Counted from the stretch's first letter, positions 1 to 6,626 are shown. The stretch is 8,485 nt of DNA from an uncultured Lachnospiraceae bacterium (GCA_947177925.1 CAMWWJ010000139.1:1-8485); one strand, 5' to 3'. Made by a program: numbers and translations. Notes: generated from the sequence alone by a model not told the origin.

Positions 1-488
1 TCATAATCCCCCGTAACTACCATACATGCGGCTCCATGAATAAAAATCCACATTTTCATGAACAGCTCGCTGGGATTTTGGGCTCCGGCAGCCTTTGCCT
101 TGTTGATTTCCTTTACAAGGAAACCTTCCCTGCCGTTTAGCAGCTCATACAGACTTTTTCCATATCTGTTTTTGGACAGAAACAGCACTTCAAACAAATG
201 TGGCTCCACCTGGGCAAATTTAATATAGGCAAGTCCCAGATTGATAAATGGAGTATCGTCCATTTTGGGGAAGCCTCTGTAAAATTCTGAAAAATACTGG
301 ATAATCTCATCATAAACCTGTGAATAAAGTTCATCCATATTTTTATATACCCGGAAAATAGGCTGGGTGGAGCAGCCTATCTTTCCTGCCAGCCTTCTTG
401 CCGTCAGCATTCCATGTCCCTCTTCCTTTGTCAGATCAAAAGCTGCTTTGACTATGTCTGCTCTTGTGGTTGTTTCTTTTCTTGCCAT
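1..488 (-). CDS. TetR/AcrR-family transcriptional regulator (3' end beyond the window)
   Basis: The gene starts at an ATG at 488 and stays open for 162 codons to the left edge, so the C-terminus is missing. The N-terminus (MARKETTTRADIVKAAFDLT) followed by residues about 28-55 (LTARRLAGKIGCSTQPIFRV, then YKNMDELY) matches the TetR_N helix-turn-helix pattern, in which a helix-turn-helix is followed by an aromatic, lysine and 'eLy' segment. Residues about 85-110 (GLAYIKFAQVEPHLFEVLFL) resemble the WHG-type ligand-binding domain of many TetR proteins. It is therefore probably a dimeric, ligand-released repressor; the ligand cannot be told from sequence. A perfect palindrome overlapping its own -10 box lies 30-66 nt upstream, so autorepression is likely. 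AGGA lies very close to the ATG, and a further AAAGG is about 12 nt upstream; no other good start is seen. It is divergent from the histidine kinase gene, and whether it also controls that gene is unknown. Confidence 0.9.
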   Translation of the reverse strand, partial: MARKETTTRADIVKAAFDLTKEEGHGMLTARRLAGKIGCSTQPIFRVYKNMDELYSQVYDEIIQYFSEFYRGFPKMDDTPFINLGLAYIKFAQVEPHLFEVLFLSKNRYGKSLYELLNGREGFLVKEINKAKAAGAQNPSELFMKMWIFIHGAACMVVTGDY

Positions 489-518
489 ATCCTGTTTAGC
501 CCTTTCTTTCCCGCAAAG

Positions 519-554
519 TTAAAATAACATACGTTATCACGTATGTTATTTTAA
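519..554. promoter_or_regulatory. Perfect palindromic operator, probable TetR-family binding site
   Basis: Positions 519-534 and 539-554 are exact reverse complements (16 bp arms) around a 4-nt centre (TATC). The core reads ACATACGT-TATC-ACGTATGT. Perfect symmetry, length and position between a TetR gene and its promoter are typical of a TetR-dimer operator. It overlaps the -10 box (548-553) of the predicted tetR promoter, so binding would block RNA polymerase. Symmetry and position are seen; identity of the binding protein is inferred. Confidence 0.8.
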
Positions 555-576
555 TATAAAAAAGCTGTTATGTCAA
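548..576 (-). promoter_or_regulatory. Predicted sigma-A promoter of the tetR gene
   Basis: On the minus strand, a consensus -35 TTGACA (571-576) is separated by exactly 17 nt from TAAAAT (548-553). Transcription would start at about 540, inside the palindromic operator, and run into the TetR gene at 488. Confidence 0.75.
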
Positions 577-629
577 CTCCTTACTGATTATCTGTAGAAA
601 CCAGATTTAGCACTTTATTTAATTCCGAT

Positions 630-658
630 TTGATTACAGCCCTTGATTATGGTATTCT
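630..658 (+). promoter_or_regulatory. Possible promoter for the histidine kinase gene
   Basis: On the plus strand, TTGATT (630-635) lies 17 nt from TATTCT (653-658), and a TGG just before gives an extended -10 motif. A start near 665 would give a leader of about 135 nt. The leader holds a weak 6-bp hairpin (GGCAGG at 716-721 with CCTGCC at 735-740). Each box matches consensus at only 4 of 6 positions, so this is tentative. The rest of the 489-802 intergenic stretch shows no gene. Confidence 0.4.
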
Positions 659-783
659 ATTCTAAAATCAGCACAAAAGATTTAAAAATTGAAAGATAAG
701 GAAATCCTATAAAAAGGCAGGAGCCACATCTGTCCCTGCCCGGACAAAACAGGAAGATTTCAAACAAAAATATCTGGAGATTT

Positions 784-805
784 GAGGAGATGAACAACTG
801 AGATG
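784..805 (+). promoter_or_regulatory. Shine-Dalgarno and four-codon minigene ahead of the kinase start
   Basis: GAGGAG (784-789) directly abuts ATG-AAC-AAC-TGA (790-801), and the kinase ATG follows at 803, one base later. The SD is 13 nt from the kinase ATG, longer than usual, and an in-frame TGA (791-793) rules out any start further upstream. The tiny ORF could be chance, since its ATG leaves no room after the SD. A terminating or scanning ribosome could also reach 803 after it. Confidence 0.35.
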
Positions 806-2128
806 AATGAAATACACTGGATTGTAATGGAGCTTCTTATTAACTTTGCGGAAGTTTATTTATATTATTGGTTTTTTAGCAAAAAACTCCATAAGCGTTT
901 CAGCGGAATAAAAAAATGGATGACAATGCTGTTCTTCACGATTCTTACTTTGGTTTTGGATCGCTTAGGAGTGGATCCCACAGTCAAGATGTGCGGTCTG
1001 TTTATCACATGGGTAATTCTCGTTGTATGGATTTATAAAACAACTATTGGCATTTCCATATTATTGAATGCTCTCTTTGCATTCAGTGTCATTGTAAGTG
1101 AAAGCCTTGTATTCGGAATTATATTATTGATTTATGGAGAGACGGACACTTCTTTAATTATGCAGCAGCCCCTTCTGCGCCTTCAAGTCGTACCTTTCTC
1201 AAAGCTTCTGACTTTTATTCTGCTTGTTCTTTATTTAAAACTATCGGACAGGAAAACCGAAAAATACACTTTGAAGGAAGTAGGAATTTTATTGCTGCAG
1301 GCAGTTACCAGCGTCCTGTGCCTGATCATGATAGTGGAATTCAGCTTCTATTATCAGGATGGGTTTGGATTAGGAATGCTGTTTCTTGTAATCCTTGCAT
1401 TTGTCATTATCATTTCCTATCTTATATCCTATTATCTGATTGATGGATATTTTTCTTATAGGACCAGAGAAAAAGAATTCCTGTTGATGGAAATGAGAAA
1501 CGAAAAAATGCTGGAGAACTACAAACAGATTGAAAAAAACCAGCAAAATGTCTATCGGCTGTACCATGACTTAAAAAAACATGTCCATACGATGCTTTTA
1601 TTGGAAAACAATGAAGAAGCTGCACAATATATGGAAAAGGTATTCAATGATACGAAAGAAATAGATGGTGAATTTCAAACCGGCAATCGTCTGATCGATG
1701 CGATTCTATATGATGAATGGAAGAAAGCGGTGGATTCCGGCATCCGGGTTCAGTTTGCAGTGGAGCCGGGAAGCTTTGACCAGATTGATTTAGCCGATGT
1801 GACCGTTATTCTTGGCAATGCGTTAGAAAATGCCAGAGAGGCGTGCATAAAGCGGATTGCCAATGGAAAATCCGCCTACATGCAGTTAAAAGTGCTGAAA
1901 CAGGAACAACAGCTTTTCATCGTGGTATCCAATGAATTTGATGGAAAGCTGCTAAAAAAAGATAACGTATTCCTATCCAGCAAGAAAAATACCCACCTGC
2001 ACGGAATTGGAATGAAAAGCATTCAGACTGCGGTTGAAAAATATCATGGCTCCATGAAGGTAGATGTAAAAGAAAATAAATTCAAGCTTCTGATTCTTTT
2101 ATATTTTAGGGATGAGGACTTAGATTAA
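803..2128 (+). CDS. AgrC-like sensor histidine kinase with GHKL ATPase domain
   Basis: This 441-aa protein has a hydrophobic N-terminal half with about six membrane segments (between residues 5 and 215, for example 41-55, 64-78, 82-112, 131-146, 160-180 and 190-213). A charged, probably coiled-coil linker follows (218-250). The H-box is YRLYHDLKKHVHTM, with His255 as the likely phospho-acceptor. The C-terminus is a GHKL/HATPase_c_5 domain with N-box ILGNALENAREAC (Asn339, Asn343) and G-box LHGIGMKSI (Gly401, Gly403). This is the layout of the AgrC/ComD/BlpH group, which senses peptides or other extracellular signals, autophosphorylates and passes phosphate to a LytTR-type response regulator. 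No response regulator, peptide precursor or AgrB-like protease is present in the window, so the kinase appears orphaned here. It converges on the thioesterase gene with only 37 nt between stop codons, and no terminator is visible there. Family assignment is firm; the signal is unknown. Confidence 0.9.
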   Translation: MNEIHWIVMELLINFAEVYLYYWFFSKKLHKRFSGIKKWMTMLFFTILTLVLDRLGVDPTVKMCGLFITWVILVVWIYKTTIGISILLNALFAFSVIVSESLVFGIILLIYGETDTSLIMQQPLLRLQVVPFSKLLTFILLVLYLKLSDRKTEKYTLKEVGILLLQAVTSVLCLIMIVEFSFYYQDGFGLGMLFLVILAFVIIISYLISYYLIDGYFSYRTREKEFLLMEMRNEKMLENYKQIEKNQQNVYRLYHDLKKHVHTMLLLENNEEAAQYMEKVFNDTKEIDGEFQTGNRLIDAILYDEWKKAVDSGIRVQFAVEPGSFDQIDLADVTVILGNALENAREACIKRIANGKSAYMQLKVLKQEQQLFIVVSNEFDGKLLKKDNVFLSSKKNTHLHGIGMKSIQTAVEKYHGSMKVDVKENKFKLLILLYFRDEDLD

Positions 2129-2165
2129 CCTTCCCATTTGGATTTGTAACTATGCCTCTTATTGG

Positions 2166-2621
2166 CTATACCTGCTCCACATAAGCTGCCAAAAGTTCAT
2201 ACATCCGTGGAAACTCCCGCTTCATCCGCACCGGCACCATGTCCCTGTTCACAAATCCATGCTCTGACTCTCCAACCGCATGAAGCACTCCCGTTTCCTT
2301 CCCTATTATCTGATAAGAGACCCTAAAACGGACACCATTAAAATAGGTAACCTTCAAATATACACAAACCCTATCTCCAAAACGGATTGCACTCTTATAC
2401 TTACAAGACACCCCCAACACCGGAATCAATATCCCCTCTTCCTCAATCTTGTCATAAGGCAGTCCAATCTGCTCTAAAAAATCCGTTCTTGCTTCCTCAA
2501 ACCACCTGATATAATTGGAATGATGTACAATTCCCATCTGGTCTGTTTCATAATAATGAACACCTCTTTCATAAGGTTTGATTTCCTGTTTGACTATTTC
2601 AGTCAGTCCGCTTTTTTCCAT
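2166..2621 (-). CDS. YbgC/FadM-type acyl-CoA thioesterase (hotdog fold)
   Basis: This 151-aa protein is the usual length for single hotdog-fold thioesterases of the 4-hydroxybenzoyl-CoA thioesterase/YbgC group. Residues 22-45 carry the family signature: HYYETDQMGIVHHSNYIRWF followed by EEAR. Asp27 is in the place of the catalytic aspartate, and His33/His34 are in the usual 'V-H-H-S-N-Y' segment. Residues about 60-130 supply the remaining beta strands (VSCKYKSAIRFGDRVCVYLK). It should hydrolyse acyl-CoA thioesters in the cytoplasm; the natural substrate cannot be deduced. GGAGGAG 7 nt upstream of the ATG at 2621 supports this start. It lies on the same strand as the decarboxylase operon but is separated from it by about 0.8 kb with a strong terminator, so it is probably its own unit. 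No terminator follows it before the convergent kinase gene. Confidence 0.87.
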   Translation of the reverse strand: MEKSGLTEIVKQEIKPYERGVHYYETDQMGIVHHSNYIRWFEEARTDFLEQIGLPYDKIEEEGILIPVLGVSCKYKSAIRFGDRVCVYLKVTYFNGVRFRVSYQIIGKETGVLHAVGESEHGFVNRDMVPVRMKREFPRMYELLAAYVEQV

Positions 2622-2691
2622 CTTATACTCCTCCCATATTATTTTTCATATTTCCTCATCATAAACGGAAATCTCGTGTTTCACTTTCTCT

Positions 2692-2700
2692 ATTTTATCA
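2692..2700 (-). promoter_or_regulatory. Possible extended -10 promoter of the thioesterase gene
   Basis: On the minus strand, TGATAAAAT (TGn plus TAAAAT) lies about 70 nt before the thioesterase ATG. No good -35 is seen at the proper distance, so the call rests on the extended -10 alone. Confidence 0.35.
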
Positions 2701-2770
2701 TATCTGTTTTTGATTCGCTATTCCGTATGGAAAATATTTTGCTTTAGGGAGAACGATTTGGATAGAGGAC

Positions 2771-2918
2771 GTAGGAGCCGACAGGTTCTATGGGAGGCTT
2801 ATGGGCACGCTCCCGCTCTATGAAGACGCAGCGGTACTAACGCACCAAAATACGGTGCGTAAGGACCGGCGCCTTCATCAAGGCCCCTAAACCTCCCATA
2901 GAACCTGTCGGCTCCTGC
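2771..2918. repeat. Long nested inverted-repeat element 1 (about 148 bp)
   Basis: A perfect 25-bp inverted repeat has arms at 2773-2797 and 2892-2916. Pairing continues inward with few mismatches (2799-2801 with 2888-2890; 2803-2806 with 2883-2886). The middle folds into a second nested hairpin: 2821-2825 with 2873-2877, 2832-2835 with 2865-2868, and ACGCACC (2840-2846) with GGTGCGT (2854-2860) around a 7-nt loop. The whole element can form a cruciform or, if transcribed, a long RNA rod. It has no convincing ORF, no transposase and no obvious flanking target duplication. It resembles the palindromic intergenic repeats/MITE-like elements of Clostridia, but copy number elsewhere cannot be seen here. 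There is no T-tract right after the stem on either strand, so a simple terminator is unlikely. Confidence 0.8.
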
Positions 2919-3065
2919 TGGGTATCGAAATGCTTCTCGTATAGTTTAATTTGATGTCACAAGCGTTTTAAATGCTCTTATGCCTTTGATGTCTTTGTTA
3001 ATCTCCTCTGGGGAACGTCTAAGCTTACAAGCTTTTTTTCTAAGGGTGCAGGCTGAGAAAAAACA
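2919..3065. other. AT-rich spacer between the two inverted-repeat elements
   Basis: No gene is supported in this stretch. The only things noticed are a short direct repeat TTTGATGTC (around 2950 and 2984) and a feeble 4-bp hairpin before a T run (3021-3039). The two inverted-repeat elements on either side share no obvious sequence. Confidence 0.5.
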
Positions 3066-3303
3066 GCGGCAGAGGGAGGTGGACGGATTGGATTTCATGC
3101 CTTGTTTTGAATGGGACTTTTCCTTAACAGCCTGTTCAGCAACCCAGGGAAAAATTGCCATGGACGGCAATTTTAGGCATATTGCGCCATGGAGGGCGCT
3201 ATATGCCGACCCGAACGGCTGCGAAAACCTTTCTCAGGCTGTTTAGGAAAAGCCCCATTCAAAACAAGGCATGAAATCCAATCCGTCCACCTCCCTCTGC
3301 CGC
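3066..3303. repeat. Long inverted-repeat element 2 (about 238 bp) with 69-bp arms
   Basis: Positions 3066-3134 pair with 3235-3303 over 69 bp with only two mismatches (3116/3253 and 3125/3244), so the ends are almost perfect inverted copies. The 100-nt centre carries two further hairpins (3151-3174 and 3176-3207). Open reading frames crossing this DNA have no SD and simply mirror one another across the repeat, so none is called. No transposase and no clear target-site duplication are seen. It may be a MITE-like element, a degenerate palindromic insertion, or DNA for a structured RNA. Its sequence differs from element 1. Confidence 0.85.
3151..3207. repeat. Tandem hairpins with the same GCC-ATGGAN-GGC cap
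   Basis: Hairpin A has a 9-bp perfect stem (3151-3159 with 3166-3174). Hairpin B pairs 3176-3188 with 3195-3207, 12 of 13 bp, mismatch at 3183/3200. The lower stems differ in sequence, yet both are closed by GCC-ATGGA(C or G)-GGC. They sit one base apart in the centre of inverted-repeat element 2. Confidence 0.75.
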
Positions 3304-3331
3304 GTCCTCCTTACCAATCTCTCCCACCAGC

Positions 3332-3380
3332 AAAAAAACACCCCCAACTATGCTAAAATCCTACCATAGTCAAGGATGTT
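3332..3380 (-). terminator. Rho-independent terminator of the decarboxylase operon
   Basis: On the minus strand, about 54 nt after the oadA stop, 3365-3380 pairs with 3337-3352 in a 16-bp stem that includes four G-U pairs. The loop is about 12 nt and the stem runs into a seven-T tract (3332-3338). It is the last signal of the operon and isolates it from the repeat elements and thioesterase gene downstream. Confidence 0.85.
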
Positions 3381-3433
3381 TTCCTATCTCACTTAATCAT
3401 TCAACACTTCTTTCACGAATCCAGCCATCCGTC

Positions 3434-4840
3434 CTACACCGGATACGCTCCATTTTTCGTATCAGCCTGAGCCAGATCCACCTTTTCCTGCTGCGCCTGA
3501 CGATACTTGAAGAAGTCAGTAGCAACCTGCGGGAACAATGCATAGGACAATACATCTTCATCCTGCTGCTTCCATTCCTTCATCTCGCTTTCAATCTTAT
3601 CCAGCTCGTTCTCAAGCAGGTCTGCGGGACGACAAGTAATTACCTTTTCTCCCGGAATAACCTTTTCCTGAACCTCTTTGTTGAAAGGCTTTACTGTCTG
3701 GCCGTATTCGCCACGAAGCACCGCCTTTGTTTCCTTTGTAGCCATTTTGTAACGTTCTCCCATCAGCACGTTAAATACAGCCTGTGTACCAACGATCTGG
3801 GAAGAAGGTGTTACTAATGGACATTCGCCAAGGTCTTTACGAACTCTTGGGATTTCCTGTAATACTTCATAGTATTTGTCTTCAGCATTCTGTTCCTTTA
3901 ACTGGGAAACCATGTTGGACAACATACCGCCTGGTACCTGATATAACAATGTCTTAATATCAACACCCATAACCTTTGGATTCAAAAGTCCGTTTGCCAG
4001 GCATTCGTCTCTGTAAGGTCTGAAATAATCTGCAATTTCAGCAAGTAAGGTCTGGTCATAGCCTGTATCATAAGGAGTGCCCTTAAAGGTTTCCACCATA
4101 ACCTCTGTTGCCGGCTGTGAAGTACCCATAGCCAATGGGCTCATAGCACAGTCGATTACGTCTACGCCGGCTTCTACTGCTTTTAAGTATGTCATGCCTG
4201 CCACACCGGAAGTATAGTGTGTGTGAAGCTGTACCGGAATCTTGGTAGCGCTCTTTAATGCCGTTACAAGCTCTGTTGCTTTATAAGGCACTAACAAGCC
4301 TGCCATATCCTTGATACATAAGGAGTTAGCTCCCATGTCTTCTATTCTCTTTGCCATATCCTTCCAGTAATCCAGAGTATAGGCATCACCTAATGTATAG
4401 GAAAGAGCGATTTGAGCATGACCGCCTTCTTTGTTTGTTGCTTTTACTGCTGTTTCCAGATTGCGGATATCATTCAAGCAGTCAAAAATACGAATGATAT
4501 CAATACCGTTTGCAATGGATTTCTGTACGAAATATTCTACCACATCATCTGCATAGTGACGATATCCTAAAATGTTCTGACCTCTGAATAACATCTGCAG
4601 CTTTGTGTTCTTTAATCCGTCTTTGATCTTTCTAAGTCTGTCCCATGGGTCTTCTTTTAAGAAACGAAGGGAAGCATCAAAGGTTGCGCCGCCCCAGCAT
4701 TCAATGGAATGATAACCTACTTTATCCATCTTATCCAAGATAGGAAGCATCAATTCGGTTGGCATTCTTGTTGCGATTAAAGACTGGTGTGCATCACGCA
4801 AAATTGTTTCCGTAATTTTAATCGGTTTTTTTTCTGCCAT
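3434..4840 (-). CDS. oadA: Oxaloacetate decarboxylase/pyruvate carboxylase-type alpha subunit (5S-like carboxyltransferase), no biotin domain
   Basis: This 468-aa cytoplasmic enzyme moves CO2 between oxaloacetate/pyruvate and biotin. Residues about 8-268 form the HMGL-like TIM barrel. It has RDAHQS at 15-20 (metal-binding Asp16), the catalytic lysine motif CIKDMAG (Lys177, in the place of the carboxylated lysine of the family) and HTHYTSG (His206, His208, metal ligands). Residues about 290-440 are the conserved PYC_OADA domain (for example PGGMLSNMVSQL). Classical OadA proteins run to about 590 aa because they end in a biotinyl domain. This one stops before it, matching the separate biotin carrier three genes earlier and the size of the transcarboxylase 5S subunit. 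AGGAGG about 8 nt before the ATG at 4840 fixes the start. It is the last gene of the operon, 76 nt after oadB, and is followed by a strong terminator. The direction (decarboxylation with Na+ export, or transcarboxylation) is inferred. Confidence 0.93.
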   Translation of the reverse strand: MAEKKPIKITETILRDAHQSLIATRMPTELMLPILDKMDKVGYHSIECWGGATFDASLRFLKEDPWDRLRKIKDGLKNTKLQMLFRGQNILGYRHYADDVVEYFVQKSIANGIDIIRIFDCLNDIRNLETAVKATNKEGGHAQIALSYTLGDAYTLDYWKDMAKRIEDMGANSLCIKDMAGLLVPYKATELVTALKSATKIPVQLHTHYTSGVAGMTYLKAVEAGVDVIDCAMSPLAMGTSQPATEVMVETFKGTPYDTGYDQTLLAEIADYFRPYRDECLANGLLNPKVMGVDIKTLLYQVPGGMLSNMVSQLKEQNAEDKYYEVLQEIPRVRKDLGECPLVTPSSQIVGTQAVFNVLMGERYKMATKETKAVLRGEYGQTVKPFNKEVQEKVIPGEKVITCRPADLLENELDKIESEMKEWKQQDEDVLSYALFPQVATDFFKYRQAQQEKVDLAQADTKNGAYPV

Positions 4841-4916
4841 TTTTATTTCCTCCTGAAATATTTATATGGGTTTCCCCGGTTGCTTTCATTTTTTATTTCC
4901 AATACTCCCTCAGTAC

Positions 4917-6062
4917 CTATATGCCGAAAATAGCCATAAAAGTACCTGCTGCTACTGCCGTACCGATAACGCCTGCCACGTTTGGTCCCATTGCATGCAT
5001 CAGTAAGAAGTTGGTAGGATCTGCTTCCGCACCTACCTTTTGTGACACTCTGGCTGCCATAGGAACAGCAGACACGCCGGCTGAACCAATCAATGGATTT
5101 ACCTTGCCATGAGTAGCCACGCACATAAGTTTACCAAACAATACACCTGCAGCCGTACCAAATGCAAATGCAATTAAGCCAAGTGCTACAATTTTAATTG
5201 TATCCCAGTTCAAAAATGCTTCTGCGCTTGTGGTAGCACCTACTGAAGTACCAAGCAGAATAACTACGATGTACATAAGTGCATTGGATGCGGTATCCGT
5301 AAGCTGCCTTACCACACCGGATTCTCTAAATAAATTACCTAACATCAACATACCTACCAATGGAGCTGTTGTTGGAAGAATCATACATACAACAATGGTA
5401 ATGATAATCGGGAATAAGATTTTTTCCAGCTTGGATACAGGACGAAGCTGTTCCATCTTGATTTTTCTTTCTTTTTCCGTTGTTAACAATTTCATAATAG
5501 GCGGCTGGATAATTGGCACCAGTGACATATAGGAATATGCCGCTACCGCAATAGGTCCAAGCAAAGCAGTTTGTCCCAGCTTTCCTGCAAGGAAGATGGA
5601 AGTAGGTCCGTCTGCACCACCGATGATGGAAACAGCTGCTGCTGCTTTATCATTGAATCCCAGTGCAATTGCACCGAAATATGCTGCAAAGATACCAAAC
5701 TGTGCTGCCGCACCAAGTAAAAAGCTCTTTGGATTTGCAATCAGCGGACCAAAGTCTGTCATAGCACCTACTCCCATGAAGATCAGTGACGGCAGGATTG
5801 CCCATTCATCCAAAAGATAGAAATAATACAGTAAACCGCCAGCTTCTCCGTTATTGCCAATATGAGCCATAATATCCGGATAAATATTAACTAACAGCAT
5901 ACCAAATGCGATTGGTACTAAAAGAAGTGGTTCAAATCCTTTTGCAATCGCCAGATACAGAAATACACAAGCTACTACAATCATGATGTAATTTCCAACG
6001 GATAAGTTGAAAAATGCAGTCTGATGTACCAGATTGTCTAATGTTTCCATTATGTATTGCAT
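4917..6062 (-). CDS. oadB: Sodium ion-translocating decarboxylase beta subunit
   Basis: This 381-aa, very hydrophobic membrane protein has about nine membrane segments. It decarboxylates carboxybiotin and couples this to Na+ export, as OadB/MmdB/GcdB do. The signatures are all present: IIGGADGPTSIFLAGKLGQT (Asp151, in the place of the Na+-binding aspartate Asp203 of Klebsiella OadB), the tyrosine region AAYSYMSLVP, GNLFRESGVV (241-251), and NPLIGSAGVSAVPMAARVSQ with Asn322, Ser331 and Arg338, keeping the spacing of Klebsiella Asn373/Ser382/Arg389. It ends with the usual HAMGPNVAGVIG...AGTF segment, so the C-terminus is complete. AGGAGG about 8 nt before the ATG at 6062 supports this start over the ATG four codons later. 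It follows the biotin carrier by 40 nt. No disabling change is seen. Confidence 0.97.
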   Translation of the reverse strand: MQYIMETLDNLVHQTAFFNLSVGNYIMIVVACVFLYLAIAKGFEPLLLVPIAFGMLLVNIYPDIMAHIGNNGEAGGLLYYFYLLDEWAILPSLIFMGVGAMTDFGPLIANPKSFLLGAAAQFGIFAAYFGAIALGFNDKAAAAVSIIGGADGPTSIFLAGKLGQTALLGPIAVAAYSYMSLVPIIQPPIMKLLTTEKERKIKMEQLRPVSKLEKILFPIIITIVVCMILPTTAPLVGMLMLGNLFRESGVVRQLTDTASNALMYIVVILLGTSVGATTSAEAFLNWDTIKIVALGLIAFAFGTAAGVLFGKLMCVATHGKVNPLIGSAGVSAVPMAARVSQKVGAEADPTNFLLMHAMGPNVAGVIGTAVAAGTFMAIFGI

Positions 6063-6102
6063 TTTGTTGACCTCCTGTTTTTCTAGCCTGGGAACATTCT
6101 CC

Positions 6103-6471
6103 CTAGTTTAATGTTGCAAGTACTGCACCAGCTTCAACCGGATCGCCTACAGCTACATCAATGCTAGCTACTGTTCCGTCCTGAGGAGCAACAACAGGGA
6201 TTTCCATCTTCATTGCTTCCAATACCACAACGGTATCTCCTGCTTTTACTGCCTGACCAACACTTGCTTCCAATTTAAATACCTTGCCTGCTGCACCAGC
6301 TTCGATTTTAACGCTTCCTGCTGCGCCGCCTGCCTTTGGAGCTGCCGGTGCTGCTTTAGGAGCCGCTTTCGGTGCTGCCTTTGGAGCTGCCACAGGAGCG
6401 CCTGTGCCTGCTCCTTCTTCTACTACTACATCATATACGTTTCCATTTACGGTAATGGTATAATTTTTCAT
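6103..6471 (-). CDS. Biotin carboxyl carrier subunit (MmdC/GcdC/1.3S type)
   Basis: This 122-aa mobile biotin arm carries CO2 from the carboxyltransferases to OadB. It starts MKNYTITVNGNVYDVVVEEG, then has a flexible Ala/Pro/Lys linker (about 24-50) built from near-tandem APKA units, then a biotinyl domain (about 52-122) with the canonical LEAMKMEIP motif. Lys88 is the biotinylation site, 34 residues from the C-terminus as usual. A longer version from an ATG at 6507 is possible in frame. It is rejected because its leader overlaps the preceding OadG tail and has no SD, whereas AGGAGG (6481-6486) sits 9 nt before the ATG at 6471. The gene lies between the gamma and beta subunits, as in the Veillonella mmd and related glutaconyl-CoA decarboxylase systems. 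Confidence 0.95.
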   Translation of the reverse strand: MKNYTITVNGNVYDVVVEEGAGTGAPVAAPKAAPKAAPKAAPAAPKAGGAAGSVKIEAGAAGKVFKLEASVGQAVKAGDTVVVLEAMKMEIPVVAPQDGTVASIDVAVGDPVEAGAVLATLN

Positions 6472-6480
6472 CTTACTAAT

Positions 6481-6486
6481 CCTCCT
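6481..6486 (-). promoter_or_regulatory. Ribosome binding site that fixes the biotin carrier start
   Basis: Perfect AGGAGG on the minus strand, 9 nt before the ATG at 6471. It selects this ATG over the in-frame ATG at 6507. Confidence 0.85.
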
Positions 6487-6491
6487 ATATA

Positions 6492-6626
6492 TTAGGCTCT
6501 CTGCCATTTGTTTGTATTTGCTCGTTTTATGCTTCTAACAACAAATCCATCCGTAGAAGCCGCACCTTCGCTGGCTGCAATAGCCGCTGCAATAACAGCT
6601 ACCAGTTCTAAATCATCTGAAAGCTC
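6492..6626 (-). pseudogene. Severed OadG/MmdE-like C-terminal tail, in frame after the oadG TAA
   Basis: Directly after the TAA ending oadG, the same frame continues for 44 sense codons (6495-6626) and ends at a TAA at 6492-6494. The peptide begins ELSDDLELVAVIAAAIAASE, then has STDGFVVRSIKR, and ends NKWQRA. From memory of the family, the pattern [D/E]LELVAVI-AAAIAA ... VVRSIRR ... W is the conserved C-terminus of OadG-type gamma/delta subunits, and also of the small MmdE epsilon subunit of Veillonella methylmalonyl-CoA decarboxylase. There is no ATG, GTG or TTG start at its beginning and no SD in front of it, so it does not look like an independent gene. It fills what would otherwise be an unusually long 155-nt gap in a compact operon and leaves a normal 20-nt gap to the biotin carrier. 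The best reading is the 3' end of oadG, cut off by a nonsense change; readthrough or non-AUG restart is not excluded. Confidence 0.75.

Noticed and set aside
2129..2165. Bidirectional terminator between the convergent kinase and thioesterase genes
   Set aside because: No inverted repeat or T tract could be found in the 37 nt.
3021..3039. Hairpin plus T run on the plus strand as a terminator
   Set aside because: The stem is only 4 bp with low GC, and no plus-strand gene ends nearby.
2946..3246. Overlapping reading frames on both strands running through inverted-repeat element 2
   Set aside because: They have no ribosome binding site, no recognisable motif, and arise because the long inverted repeat mirrors itself.
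3350..3817. Plus-strand reading frame of 155 codons opposite the end of oadA
   Set aside because: It is antisense to conserved OadA codons and has no SD or family resemblance.
4843..5124. Minus-strand reading frame across the oadB-oadA junction
   Set aside because: It overlaps the conserved 3' end of oadB in another frame and resembles nothing known; oadA has its own SD.
6350..6400. Repeated Ala/Pro codons in the biotin carrier as a possible slippage or contingency tract
   Set aside because: The codons vary between units, so this is an ordinary flexible linker and not a DNA tandem repeat prone to slippage.
6472..6507. Upstream in-frame ATG (6507) for the biotin carrier
   Set aside because: It lacks an SD, overlaps the OadG tail codons, and would place the perfect AGGAGG at 6481-6486 inside the gene.
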